This document shows positions 1 through 7,248 of a stretch of 13,662 nt of DNA, in pieces. The DNA is taken from the NCBI GenBank assembly GCA_024280585.1, contig JAJRPW010000044.1, positions 1 through 13,662 of the forward strand, written 5' to 3'. The position numbers and the translations under genes were made by a program. Origin of the DNA: Alphaproteobacteria bacterium. GTDB lineage: Bacteria > Pseudomonadota > Alphaproteobacteria > Rickettsiales > UBA6187. The notes below the pieces were generated by a model. It was not told the origin of the DNA and made no database searches. It saw nothing but the letters and a program-made list of their open reading frames with translations. Positions within the stretch are counted from its first letter, which is position 1, and the number at the start of each line of letters is the position of its first letter.

Positions 1-141
1 ACTTACGCATAAAGTCGTCTTTTTGTTTGTTTTGTCGTTAAAAACAACCTAAAAGTACTCATGTACTTCGTGTACACTCCGTTTTTTAGAACATTTTTGC
101 CTAAAAACAATTCAAAAATACTTGTCATGCGTAAGTCCTAA
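1..141. repeat. MITE-like element, long copy (5' end cut by window)
   Basis: A non-coding element bounded by inverted ends: ACTTACGCAT at 1-10 and its exact reverse complement at 127-136. The right end extends to TGCGTAAGTCCTAA at 128-141; the matching outer bases of the left end lie outside the window. The 40 bases 15-54 recur in reverse complement at 7375-7414 with one mismatch. The central part holds a small hairpin (TGTAC 62-66 with GTACA 72-76). There is no transposase, so if mobile it would be moved in trans. The TTA/TAA borders would fit a TA target duplication, as in IS630/Tc1-like elements, but that is an inference. Confidence 0.75.
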
Positions 142-610
142 GTATTTTTGCTGCAACGCCTTTTGGGTCTACAGCCCCATGTTGCATTAATAACGGTACA
201 ATTTCTTCTTCGTTAAGAATAATCATATCCAAAGGAACTTTTCCATTTTCATCCTTAGCATTAGTATCAGCACCAGCCTCACATAACACTTTCACTACTC
301 CAGGGTTGGCATTTTCAACAGCACAGTGCAAAACCGTCCGTTGCAATATACCATCACAATAATCAACCCTAGCACCAGCATCAATTAATATTTTTGCTAT
401 TCCGGCAGAATCACGCGGGCTTAGAGCCGTTACATACAAGGCTGTAAAACCATTTTCATCCTTAGTATTAGAATCAAGAGCTGATGTACCCATATCGTCA
501 CCATTAACCAGTAATTTAACTATCTCTTCTTCACCTGCTAGAATAGCCTTAAATAGTTTTTTTTCCATGGATCTAGCCATTTCACTTCCGAATTGTTTCT
601 CAAATGCCAC
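125..610 (-). CDS. Ankyrin-repeat protein, 161 aa, 3' end inside a repeat element
   Basis: A small soluble protein made almost entirely of ankyrin-type repeats, a fold used for protein-protein binding. About four units are visible: residues 16-48 (degenerate cap), 51-86 (DENGFTALYV...LIDAGARVD), 87-120 (TVLHCAVENANPGVVKVLCEAGADTNAKD) and 121-150 (ENGKVPLDMI...LLMQHGA). There is no signal peptide or membrane segment. The start is GTG at 610, chosen because AAGGAGA lies at 618-624 with good spacing. The last residues (LRTYA) and the TGA stop are encoded by the terminal repeat of the adjoining element, so the native C-terminus may have been replaced or cut by the insertion. Partner and role are unknown; ankyrin proteins are frequent in host-associated alphaproteobacteria. 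It lies 67 bp downstream of ubiG on the same strand. Confidence 0.8.
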   Translation of the reverse strand: MAFEKQFGSEMARSMEKKLFKAILAGEEEIVKLLVNGDDMGTSALDSNTKDENGFTALYVTALSPRDSAGIAKILIDAGARVDYCDGILQRTVLHCAVENANPGVVKVLCEAGADTNAKDENGKVPLDMIILNEEEIVPLLMQHGAVDPKGVAAKILRTYA

Positions 611-677
611 TTTTATCTCTCCTTATTAATTAATAGCGAGACCCTGTGTATTAATATTTTAACTAAAAATCAATCTT

Positions 678-1478
678 TTATTTCCCCACCATCAACATCA
701 TATAATTCACATCGATATCTTCGGATAAATTCCAGCTATCTTTTATGGGATTATATGACACACCCTGGATTTCTTTTAGCTTAAGTCCACCGCGACTTAT
801 CGGCGCTTCAATCTCACTTGGTTTTAAGAATTTTTTCCAGTCATGAGTACCCCGCGGGAGCCATCTTAGGACATATTCCGCGCCGACTATAGCCAAAGCG
901 AAGGATTTGACCGTTCGGTTAAGTGTCGCGACAATCATCAACCCACCCGGCTTAACCAACGCGCATGAGGCTGCCAAAAAGCTCTCAACATCGGCCACAT
1001 GCTCGATGACTTCCATATTCAGAACAACATCGAATTTCTTCTTCTTAGCCGCCATTTCCTCTGCGCTTATGCACTGATAATTTATATCCAGCCCTGAATT
1101 TTCTGCATGTATGGCAGCAATTTTTATATTCTTCTCGGATGCGTCGATCCCTGTGACTTTTGCCCCAAGGCGAGTGATAGGCTCACATAAAAGCCCACCA
1201 CCACAGCCTATATCAAGCACGTCCAGCCCTTGGAGCTTACCAAAATGCTCAGTAAGCCTATCTCTAATATAAGAAACGCGGGTGGGATTAAATTTATGCA
1301 AGGGCTTGAATTTGCCGGATTCATCCCACCACTGATCCGCCATCGCGGAGAATTTCTCTACTTCGGCTTTATCTATGCTTAGCGACTGCACTGACAAGAT
1401 CTGTGAATTGACGGTACTTTTCTGGCCTGGCATTATCCGCACCTTCTTTTCCTTCTTTAAGATTGGCTTTTTTGGCAT
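678..1478 (-). CDS. ubiG: Ubiquinone biosynthesis O-methyltransferase UbiG
   Basis: SAM-dependent methyltransferase that performs both O-methylations of ubiquinone synthesis. The 266-aa product has the family's N-terminal block (VEKFSAMADQWWDESGKFKPLHKFNP, about 40-65), the SAM-binding motif VLDIGCGGGLL (87-97), the acidic residue ending strand 2 (GIDAS, 110-114), post-motif NMEVIEHV (154-161) and LVKPGG (174-179), and the typical C-terminal block ending DIDVNYMMLMVGK. The start is set at ATG 1478, preceded by AAGGAG six bases upstream. A second ATG at 1433 with a weaker AGGTG site is possible. The first 37 residues are Lys-rich, not part of the conserved core, and overlap the upstream gene's 3' end. 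The ubiG/lysC neighbourhood is common in alphaproteobacteria. Function is near certain; the exact start is less so. Confidence 0.95.
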   Translation of the reverse strand: MPKKPILKKEKKVRIMPGQKSTVNSQILSVQSLSIDKAEVEKFSAMADQWWDESGKFKPLHKFNPTRVSYIRDRLTEHFGKLQGLDVLDIGCGGGLLCEPITRLGAKVTGIDASEKNIKIAAIHAENSGLDINYQCISAEEMAAKKKKFDVVLNMEVIEHVADVESFLAASCALVKPGGLMIVATLNRTVKSFALAIVGAEYVLRWLPRGTHDWKKFLKPSEIEAPISRGGLKLKEIQGVSYNPIKDSWNLSEDIDVNYMMLMVGK

Positions 1479-2322
1479 CACGCTCTCCTTCTTTTTTAGC
1501 CCACTCCCCTGGCGCATCTTGCCCCTTATCAGCTTCCCGACTTATCGACTCCCAGCCTTTTATTGCCAGTAAATCCTCAACACGGCTTCTCATTACCGAA
1601 AATTCACCGGGTCTGTAAGCAAGAGCCATTCCATGCGAAAAATCCTCGCCTTTAGAAACATTCTCCGCAAAAGATAACATGCGACTTCTAAACTCTCCGA
1701 TATCAGAACTATTATTATTATTCGAGCTTTGCATTTCAGATAAAATAACAAGTGGGCTGATGAAGTTAATCGGTACCATGTAAATACGAGCTAAAGGAAA
1801 TCCTATCCGCATGTCAGATGAGGTCACAGCTTTTTTCATCGATTCCTCGGATATATCACACCCATCGACAAATAATGAGGTAAGAGTCTCATTATGATAT
1901 TCATCGGGGAGGGTCCTGCCATGCCCTGATGATACCCTCTGCTCAAGATCTGATAGCATCCTCTTGTCAAGCTCTGATAATATATTGTTACCATTCGACT
2001 TTCTAGCTTTCCAGCCTCGTTCTGCAAGTTCTACTTTCATATAAGTACCAAAATCACCTCCTGCCAATTTTTCTGCGTCTGCCAAAAGCTCTAGCTGATC
2101 TACATCTTCAGCAAATTCTCTGCAAGACGACTTGAATTCTGCAATATCTTCTTCTGAGGTTTTCTTGCGTTTATGCTCCAGATTAGACAAAACCAATAAC
2201 ATGGCCACTTTCTCTACATTGCCATCCACCAGCGCATCTCTTATTGCTTCTGCAGATATGTTTGTACCTACTTGATTTATCGCACTAGCACTAGCACTTA
2301 CAGGCACTGCCTTTCTCTTCAT
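1369..2322 (-). CDS. Unrecognised protein with internal duplication, 317 aa
   Basis: I do not recognise a family. The start is ATG 2322, chosen because GGAGA precedes it by six bases. The protein is predicted soluble and mostly helical, with an Ala/Ser-rich N-terminus (VSASASAIN) and a Lys/Glu-rich charged tail (about 265-300). Two segments resemble each other: about 22-106 and 157-259. The clearest matches are DIAEFKSSCREFAEDV with DIGEFRSRMLSFAENV, and GDFGTYMKVELAERGWKA with GEFSVMRSRVEDLLAIKGWES, suggesting a tandem domain of about 90-100 residues. An Asn run (NNNN, 201-204) lies in the second copy. The last ~36 codons overlap the N-terminal extension of ubiG in another frame. A plausible promoter lies upstream. 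It may form an operon with ubiG and the ankyrin gene, but no functional link is evident. Confidence 0.7.
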   Translation of the reverse strand: MKRKAVPVSASASAINQVGTNISAEAIRDALVDGNVEKVAMLLVLSNLEHKRKKTSEEDIAEFKSSCREFAEDVDQLELLADAEKLAGGDFGTYMKVELAERGWKARKSNGNNILSELDKRMLSDLEQRVSSGHGRTLPDEYHNETLTSLFVDGCDISEESMKKAVTSSDMRIGFPLARIYMVPINFISPLVILSEMQSSNNNNSSDIGEFRSRMLSFAENVSKGEDFSHGMALAYRPGEFSVMRSRVEDLLAIKGWESISREADKGQDAPGEWAKKEGERDAKKANLKEGKEGADNARPEKYRQFTDLVSAVAKHR

Positions 2323-2356
2323 TATAATTCTCCATTTAAATTTTAATATTTTTGGA

Positions 2357-2384
2357 AATATATACACATCTGTCTCTAGGGCAA
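2357..2384 (-). promoter_or_regulatory. Candidate promoter for the 317-aa gene
   Basis: On the minus strand, TTGCCC (2379-2384) is followed after 16 bases by TATATT (2357-2362), a fair sigma-70 match. It would give a leader of roughly 30 bases before the ATG at 2322. This is a pattern match only. Confidence 0.35.
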
Positions 2385-2480
2385 GTTATAAAGTTTTAAT
2401 ATTCAGGAAATCCCCATATCACAAAATCAGTAGACATTTATCTGATATCATATTATACGTACGCGCGTTGCTATTGATTG

Positions 2481-2607
2481 GTCATCCCCCACCTAAGTCT
2501 TTTCAATTAGTTTCAGGATCTCCGTCGTTACCCGAATTTCTGGAAGAAATTATAGGGTAATCCATAGATCCCCCTATAATTTTACTACGAAAAATTCGGG
2601 GGATGAC
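2481..2607. repeat. Nested palindromic (REP-like) element before lysC
   Basis: The outer inverted ends are GTCATCCCCC (2481-2490) and GGGGGATGAC (2598-2607). Inside are two stacked perfect helices: CCCGAATTT (2531-2539) with AAATTCGGG (2592-2600), and AAATTATAGGG (2547-2557) with CCCTATAATTT (2572-2582), leaving a 14-base loop. The outer and 9-bp pairings compete for the same GGG (2598-2600), so two alternative folds exist. Ends of the GTCAT-CCCC type recall dispersed palindromic repeats of alphaproteobacteria. Only one copy lies in this window, so repetitiveness in the genome is inferred. Confidence 0.65.
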
Positions 2608-2627
2608 GTAAATAAAACGTAAATAAA
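2606..2627. repeat. 11-bp tandem duplication
   Basis: ACGTAAATAAA occurs twice back to back (2606-2616, 2617-2627) between the palindromic element and the lysC start. It may be a footprint of the element's arrival or replication slippage. No function can be assigned. Confidence 0.6.
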
Positions 2628-2657
2628 TATGTTACCTGCAAATAAACAAGAGTGAAC

Positions 2658-3893
2658 ATGGCTTTAATAGTACAAAAATTTGGCGGAACGAGCGTTGCAG
2701 ACATTGAGCGCATCAAAAATGTCGCGCGTCTTGTAAAAAAAGAGGCTGATTTGGGCAACCAGGTTGTGGTCGTGGTTTCCGCTATGTCAGGTCGAACTAA
2801 TGAATTGGCCGGCTGGGTTGAGGAAATATCCGATTTATCCACACCCGAATCGTTGCAGGAATACGACTCGGTTGTTTCATCCGGCGAACAGGTTACATCA
2901 GGCTTGCTCGCCCTTACATTGCAGTCAATGGGTATAAAAGCGCGTTCGTGGCTGGGCTGGCAGGTTGGCTTAAAAACCTCATCCATGCACTCGAAAGCGC
3001 GGATTGAGGATATAAAAGCCGATCTTTTAAAGGAATCTCTAAATGCTGGCAATATCGCTGTAATAGCCGGATTCCAGGGAATTGGCGATGATAACCGTAT
3101 AACGACATTGGGGCGCGGTGGCTCGGACACCTCCGCTGTTGCTATGGCCGCAGCTTTGGATGCTGATCGTTGCGATATATACACAGATGTTGACGGAATT
3201 TATACCTCCGACCCGAGATATGTGCCAAAAGCGCGTAAATTAAATAAAATAGCTTACGAAGAAATGCTGGAAATGGCATCGCTGGGCGCAAAAGTGCTGC
3301 AAACTCGTTCTGTGGAAATGGCCATGAAATATGGCGTGAAAGTTCAGGTTTTATCAAGTTTTGAAGACAAACCCGGTAGTTTATTAGTAGATGAGGAGGA
3401 AATCATGGAAAGAAGACTGGTAACAGGTGTGACTTATAATCGCAACGAAGCGCGGATAACATTGACGAAAGTGGCTAATACTCCAGGCGTTGCAGCGGAA
3501 ATATTTGAGCCATTAACAAAACAAGAAATAAATGTCGATATGATCGTGCAGAATGTCAGTGAAGACGGCAAGGAAACCGATGTAACATTTACGGTTCCTA
3601 AAGAAGATGCGGATAATGCAGTGAAAGCATTTGAAGCCGCCAAGAGTGATTTGAAATATAAATCCTTAAGCCTGGACAAAGATGTCGCGAAAGTTTCTGT
3701 AATAGGAGTTGGCATGAGAAGTCATGCGGGCTTGGCGCAAAAAATGTTCCAGACTTTGGCTGATAAAAGCATAAATATATTGGTTATCACAACTTCTGAA
3801 ATTAAAGTCAGCGTTCTGATTAACGAGGAATATACTGAAGTTGCACTGCGCGCTTTGCATACGGCTTATGGGTTGGATGCGAAAGAGGAATAG
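2658..3893 (+). CDS. lysC: Aspartate kinase LysC
   Basis: Phosphorylates L-aspartate in the first step of Lys/Thr/Met (and diaminopimelate) synthesis. The 411-aa protein starts MALIVQKFGGTSV with the KFGGTS signature at 7-12. The amino-acid kinase fold continues through TTLGRGGSDTSA (149-160) and TDVDGIYTSDPR (176-187). Two C-terminal ACT domains (about 264-340 and 345-411, the latter with MRSHAGLAQKMFQTLADKSINI) bind feedback effectors. Length is normal for the single-function aspartate kinase of alphaproteobacteria. ATG 2658 is chosen over an in-frame GTG six bases upstream because it gives the conserved N-terminus; the SD is weak (AAGAG at 2648-2652). An internal strong SD/ATG may yield a separate beta subunit. 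The downstream methyltransferase starts two bases after the stop, so the two are probably co-transcribed. Confidence 0.96.
   Translation: MALIVQKFGGTSVADIERIKNVARLVKKEADLGNQVVVVVSAMSGRTNELAGWVEEISDLSTPESLQEYDSVVSSGEQVTSGLLALTLQSMGIKARSWLGWQVGLKTSSMHSKARIEDIKADLLKESLNAGNIAVIAGFQGIGDDNRITTLGRGGSDTSAVAMAAALDADRCDIYTDVDGIYTSDPRYVPKARKLNKIAYEEMLEMASLGAKVLQTRSVEMAMKYGVKVQVLSSFEDKPGSLLVDEEEIMERRLVTGVTYNRNEARITLTKVANTPGVAAEIFEPLTKQEINVDMIVQNVSEDGKETDVTFTVPKEDADNAVKAFEAAKSDLKYKSLSLDKDVAKVSVIGVGMRSHAGLAQKMFQTLADKSINILVITTSEIKVSVLINEEYTEVALRALHTAYGLDAKEE
3394..3407 (+). promoter_or_regulatory. Internal ribosome binding site and start for a putative LysC beta subunit
   Basis: AGGAGG (3394-3399), then AAATC, then an in-frame ATG (3405-3407, Met250 of LysC): a much better SD than that of lysC itself. 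Translation from here gives 162 aa (3405-3893) covering exactly the two ACT domains. Nested alpha/beta aspartate kinases made this way are established in Bacillus and Corynebacterium. The SD overlaps Glu codons (DEEEIME), so chance through protein constraint is possible. Confidence 0.4.
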
Positions 3894-3894
3894 C

Positions 3895-4614
3895 GTGTCC
3901 CAGCAAATATTCGACGATAGACTAGTCAAACTCCATCTGGATAAGCTGCCCAATAAATATCCGGCTTTTTTGCAAGAGCAAGCGGCGGCTGATATTTTGT
4001 CCCGCTTAGACGATATGTCTCGCCCGTTCGAAGATATTCTGGAAATCGGCGACACCGCCCTCGCCTCCTCCTTGAAAAACCGGCCTGGCACAAAAAACTC
4101 TGTACAGATTGGGCTATTCGATGATATTGAAGGGCAATATGACCTGATAATTTCTGCAATAAACCTAAGCTGGATCAATGAATTACCGCAAAAATTGGTG
4201 CAAATAAAGAACTCCTTGAAAAAGGACGGTGTTTTCATAGCCAATATGTGGGGCGGACGGACATTAAACCAATTGCGCCGCGTTTTAATCGAAGCAGAAG
4301 GCGGGCTTGCCCCTAGAATATCCCCGTTTGTTGATATAAAAACCATCGGAATGCTCATACAAAAAGCCGGATTTGACGCTCCAATCGCCGATGGAGGCTC
4401 ATTCGACGTCGCATATGACGGTTTCATTGATTTGGCTCATGATCTGCGCGGATCAGGGCAACAAAACGCCCTGCTCTCCCGCGAAAAACCTTTGAATAAG
4501 GCCCTGCTCCAGAAAATATCCGACATTTATAAATCCGATTTTTCAGACAACGACAATGGAATTATTGCAACTTTTGAAATAATTACCATAACAGGACTTG
4601 CTACTTCGGGTTAA
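3895..4614 (+). CDS. NDUFAF5-like SAM-dependent methyltransferase, shortened
   Basis: Resembles the bacterial relatives of the mitochondrial complex I assembly factor NDUFAF5 (which hydroxylates an Arg of the NDUFS7 subunit) and, more remotely, BioC. Recognisable stretches are QIFDDRLVKLHLDKLP near the start, LSWINELPQKLVQIKNSLKKDGVFIA (91-116), GGRTLNQLRRVLIEAEGG (120-137), PRISPFVDI (140-148) and ATFEIITITG (225-234). At 239 aa it is shorter than the usual ~270-300. SAM motif I is degraded to ILEIGDTALASSL (48-60), with no GxGxG, and the segment after it is compressed, so SAM binding or activity may be altered. The start is GTG 3895, with GAGGA upstream overlapping the lysC 3' end; in-frame ATG 3877 is an alternative. 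Membership is fairly sure, biochemical role inferred. Confidence 0.8.
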   Translation: MSQQIFDDRLVKLHLDKLPNKYPAFLQEQAAADILSRLDDMSRPFEDILEIGDTALASSLKNRPGTKNSVQIGLFDDIEGQYDLIISAINLSWINELPQKLVQIKNSLKKDGVFIANMWGGRTLNQLRRVLIEAEGGLAPRISPFVDIKTIGMLIQKAGFDAPIADGGSFDVAYDGFIDLAHDLRGSGQQNALLSREKPLNKALLQKISDIYKSDFSDNDNGIIATFEIITITGLATSG

Positions 4615-4633
4615 ATTTGAGATTATGGTATTC

Positions 4634-4657
4634 TTAGAACTTACGCAGAAAGTCCTA
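4634..4657. repeat. Remnant of the TTAGGACTTACGCA element
   Basis: TTAGAACTTACGCA (4634-4647) matches the 14-bp terminal repeat seen at 7351-7364 with one change. It is followed after two bases by AAGTCCTA (4650-4657), which matches the outer part of the opposite end. Either nearly all of an element was deleted, or this is a lone left end (the GAAAGTC that follows also resembles the interior of the copy at 1-20). It lies about 30 bp before the cckA start. Confidence 0.5.
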
Positions 4658-4688
4658 CTGGAAATAACTTAAGTAATCGATAAATATA

Positions 4689-7235
4689 ATGCTCAAAAGG
4701 TTTTCTGACCGCACAGAAGGATTCAAGAAAAACAGTGATTTCGTAAGAAGAAATCATGGCTACCCGCTATGGTGGCTGATTGCATTTTTTGTCGCAGCAT
4801 TTTCAATTGTTTTATATATGATTTTGACGATATCCGACAGCAAGCTAACCGCTGGCTTATTTTCTGCTTTATTCTTAGGGTTTTTAGCTACTTCACTGTT
4901 TTATATCATCAAAGCCAGAAATATCATAGCGGCAACTGAACTACAAAATGCTCTATTTGCCGGCGCTGCAAAAATTGCGACCCAAGTGTGCATTATACTA
5001 AAATACGACGGAACTGTTGTATATGTCGACCCCGAATATGCCAGAAAATTCCCCAAATTACGAGGCCGGGGGACAAAAAGCTTTGATGCGCTTTGTGATA
5101 GCGGTAATTTAAGCAGGAAAGACCGGGATAAATTAATAAACGCCCTACAAGAAGGGAGGGAAGAAGACGTCTCATTTACCTTGTCCAAGACCTCTTCTGG
5201 CGATAAATCACTGGCTCTTAGCTTAGAGCCTATCGGGGTTTATTCCGAAAAAGAAGATGAGAAACCACTAAGACTGGCAGTAAACCCAATAACCCGGCCA
5301 TCGGGCTATTTTTTTCTGCGTGGCCAGCAAGAAGAAAATGATAAGCAACATGATCTAGATAGCTTTAAAATCGCCAGCTACTCCTTTAAAAACAAGGGGG
5401 AGATTGACGAAATAAATGAAGAATTCACAAAGATTTTGGGGTATGAATCTGCTTACATATCAGAAAACAAACTTATAATCAGTGATGTTTTTTTCGACGA
5501 TGATGATGCTAAAAAAATCCTAAACACCAAAAAAGACCTACGAATAATTACAAATTTACGAAGCAACGATGACTCGATTATCAATGTTTTTATTGACCAA
5601 ATGATCGTTAGGGACTCCAAAGGAAAAATAATTGAACGCCGCGGAATTATAATTATACTTCCTGAAAATGAAAAAGAATACGTATCGGGCAACAGCATAT
5701 CAACTGATGACCTTGATTTAGTCAGTAATTCTCCAGTTGCAACTGCCATATTGGACAAATCCGGGGACATATTAAAAAGCAATAAAGCCTTTCGTAATAT
5801 GGCCAGCAATAAGTCTGGCAAATCCAAAAAACACAACCTGCTTAACCTGCTAAAAGAAGAGTCCAAAAATGACGTTACAAATTTATTATTAAATGTAATA
5901 GACAATAAAGATGATGGGCACAGGCCTATAGACGTAGCAATTAAAGGCAAAAATGTAATAACGGCGTCTTTATATATAAGTAAAATAACCAGTAAATATA
6001 ACCAATCCGGCATGACTATATGCCACCTTATCGACACGACTGAAATAAAAAACCTTGAAATGCGCTTTGTTCATTCGCAAAAAATGCAGGCAGTAGGGCA
6101 GCTAGCCGGCGGTATTGCCCATGACTTTAACAATCTTTTGACCGCAATGATGGGATTTTGCGACCTTCTTTTAATTAAACATCCGGCGGGGGATAAATCA
6201 TTCGCTGATATAATGCAGATAAAGCAAAATGCCAATCGCGCCGCGAATTTAGTAAGGCAGTTGCTGGCATTTTCCCGCAAACAAACCTTGCAGCCAGAAA
6301 TTATTAACATAACAGACACATTAGCTGATCTTTCCAATCTTATAGGCAGGCTTATCGGCGAGAATATCCGATTAAAAATGAATCATGGCAGAGACTTAGG
6401 CAATGTTCGGGTTGATCAGGGGCAACTTGAGCAGGTAATAATTAATTTAGCCGTTAATGCTCGTGATGCTATGAATGACGGAGGAATATTAACAATCACC
6501 ACCACAAATAAAATCATTAACAAAAAGTATAAAGTAGACAAAGACCTAAACTCACCCGTCTCAGATGAAACTATAGAGCCAGGCAAATATGTTCTGATTG
6601 AAGTTGAAGATACGGGATGTGGTATTAAAGAAGACATACTAAACAGCATCTTCGAGCCTTTTTTTTCCACCAAGGAAATTGGCTCAGGAACTGGGCTCGG
6701 CCTCTCAACAGTTTATGGAATTATTAAACAAACTGACGGCTATATATATGTTTCCAGTAAAATCGGCAGCGGTACAAAATTCAGTATATTATTAAAACAC
6801 TGCGCAGACGAACCTGTGAAAATCAAAGAGGATTCAGCTGAAAAAACTAATAACTCAGATTTAACCGGAGAAGGAACCATTCTGCTCGTAGAAGACGAGA
6901 CACCGGTTAGGATTTTTAGCAATAGCGCACTAACAGGAAAAGGTTATACGGTATTAGAGGCTGAAAATGCTGATGACGCTATGAAAATGATCAGGGAAAA
7001 CGGGGCATCCATAGATATTATTATTACAGATGTAGTTATGCCTGGCATGAGCGGACCGGATATGATAAAAGAAATTTCAATGGAACATCCTGACATAAAA
7101 GTTATATTTATATCTGGGTATGGTGAAGATGCATTCGTTGAAACATATGGCCAGGATAGAAAATTTAACTTTCTTTCCAAGCCATATTCTTTAAAACAAC
7201 TAGCAAAGAAAGTCAGAGATGTTTTAAACGGCTGA
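4689..7235 (+). CDS. cckA: CckA-type hybrid sensor histidine kinase
   Basis: Inner-membrane hybrid kinase which in alphaproteobacteria passes phosphate through ChpT to the master regulator CtrA. Order in the 848-aa protein: two N-terminal membrane helices (about 26-48 and 54-74) with a very short loop between; two PAS-like regions (about 227-330 and 342-455); HisKA with MQAVGQLAGGIAHDFNNLLT and phospho-acceptor His478; HATPase with the N box NLAVNARDAM (Asn590), VEDTGCGI (Asp641) and GSGTGLGLSTVYGI (about 664-676); and a C-terminal receiver with ILLVEDE (735-737), phospho-acceptor Asp781 in TDVVMPG and Lys831 in SKPYS. All catalytic residues appear intact. It is longer than Caulobacter CckA (~690 aa). 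ATG 4689 has no strong SD. chpT, ctrA and divL are not in the window, so the specific assignment rests on domain order and signature similarity. Confidence 0.88.
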   Translation: MLKRFSDRTEGFKKNSDFVRRNHGYPLWWLIAFFVAAFSIVLYMILTISDSKLTAGLFSALFLGFLATSLFYIIKARNIIAATELQNALFAGAAKIATQVCIILKYDGTVVYVDPEYARKFPKLRGRGTKSFDALCDSGNLSRKDRDKLINALQEGREEDVSFTLSKTSSGDKSLALSLEPIGVYSEKEDEKPLRLAVNPITRPSGYFFLRGQQEENDKQHDLDSFKIASYSFKNKGEIDEINEEFTKILGYESAYISENKLIISDVFFDDDDAKKILNTKKDLRIITNLRSNDDSIINVFIDQMIVRDSKGKIIERRGIIIILPENEKEYVSGNSISTDDLDLVSNSPVATAILDKSGDILKSNKAFRNMASNKSGKSKKHNLLNLLKEESKNDVTNLLLNVIDNKDDGHRPIDVAIKGKNVITASLYISKITSKYNQSGMTICHLIDTTEIKNLEMRFVHSQKMQAVGQLAGGIAHDFNNLLTAMMGFCDLLLIKHPAGDKSFADIMQIKQNANRAANLVRQLLAFSRKQTLQPEIINITDTLADLSNLIGRLIGENIRLKMNHGRDLGNVRVDQGQLEQVIINLAVNARDAMNDGGILTITTTNKIINKKYKVDKDLNSPVSDETIEPGKYVLIEVEDTGCGIKEDILNSIFEPFFSTKEIGSGTGLGLSTVYGIIKQTDGYIYVSSKIGSGTKFSILLKHCADEPVKIKEDSAEKTNNSDLTGEGTILLVEDETPVRIFSNSALTGKGYTVLEAENADDAMKMIRENGASIDIIITDVVMPGMSGPDMIKEISMEHPDIKVIFISGYGEDAFVETYGQDRKFNFLSKPYSLKQLAKKVRDVLNG

Positions 7236-7248
7236 TTGTCCGGTGTTA

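Larger units (their letters stand above)
2323..2657. other. Divergent intergenic gap holding promoters and a palindromic repeat
   Basis: This 335-bp gap separates the minus-strand unknown gene from plus-strand lysC. It holds a candidate minus-strand promoter (2357-2384), AT-rich sequence with the short palindrome TGATATCA near 2440, a nested palindromic element (2481-2607) and an 11-bp tandem duplication (2606-2627). I found no convincing open frame, tRNA or clear -35/-10 pair for lysC, so its promoter could lie upstream of or inside the palindromic element. Confidence 0.6.

Noticed and set aside
645..653. GTGTATTAA near 645 as part of the conserved hairpin core
   Set aside because: The flanking bases do not match the core and no inverted arms surround it.
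2405..2412. Possible third copy of the hairpin core (AGGAAATC)
   Set aside because: Only eight bases match and neither the GTGTATTAA block nor complementary arms follow.
2585..3184. Long minus-strand open frame (199 codons) opposite lysC
   Set aside because: It is antisense to the well-conserved lysC kinase domain, has no SD and no recognisable protein features, and is a shadow of the codon pattern on the other strand.
3666..4427. Minus-strand open frame of 253 codons across lysC and the methyltransferase
   Set aside because: It overlaps two real genes on the opposite strand and its translation is Ser/Ile/Pro/Phe-rich in the manner of antisense frames.
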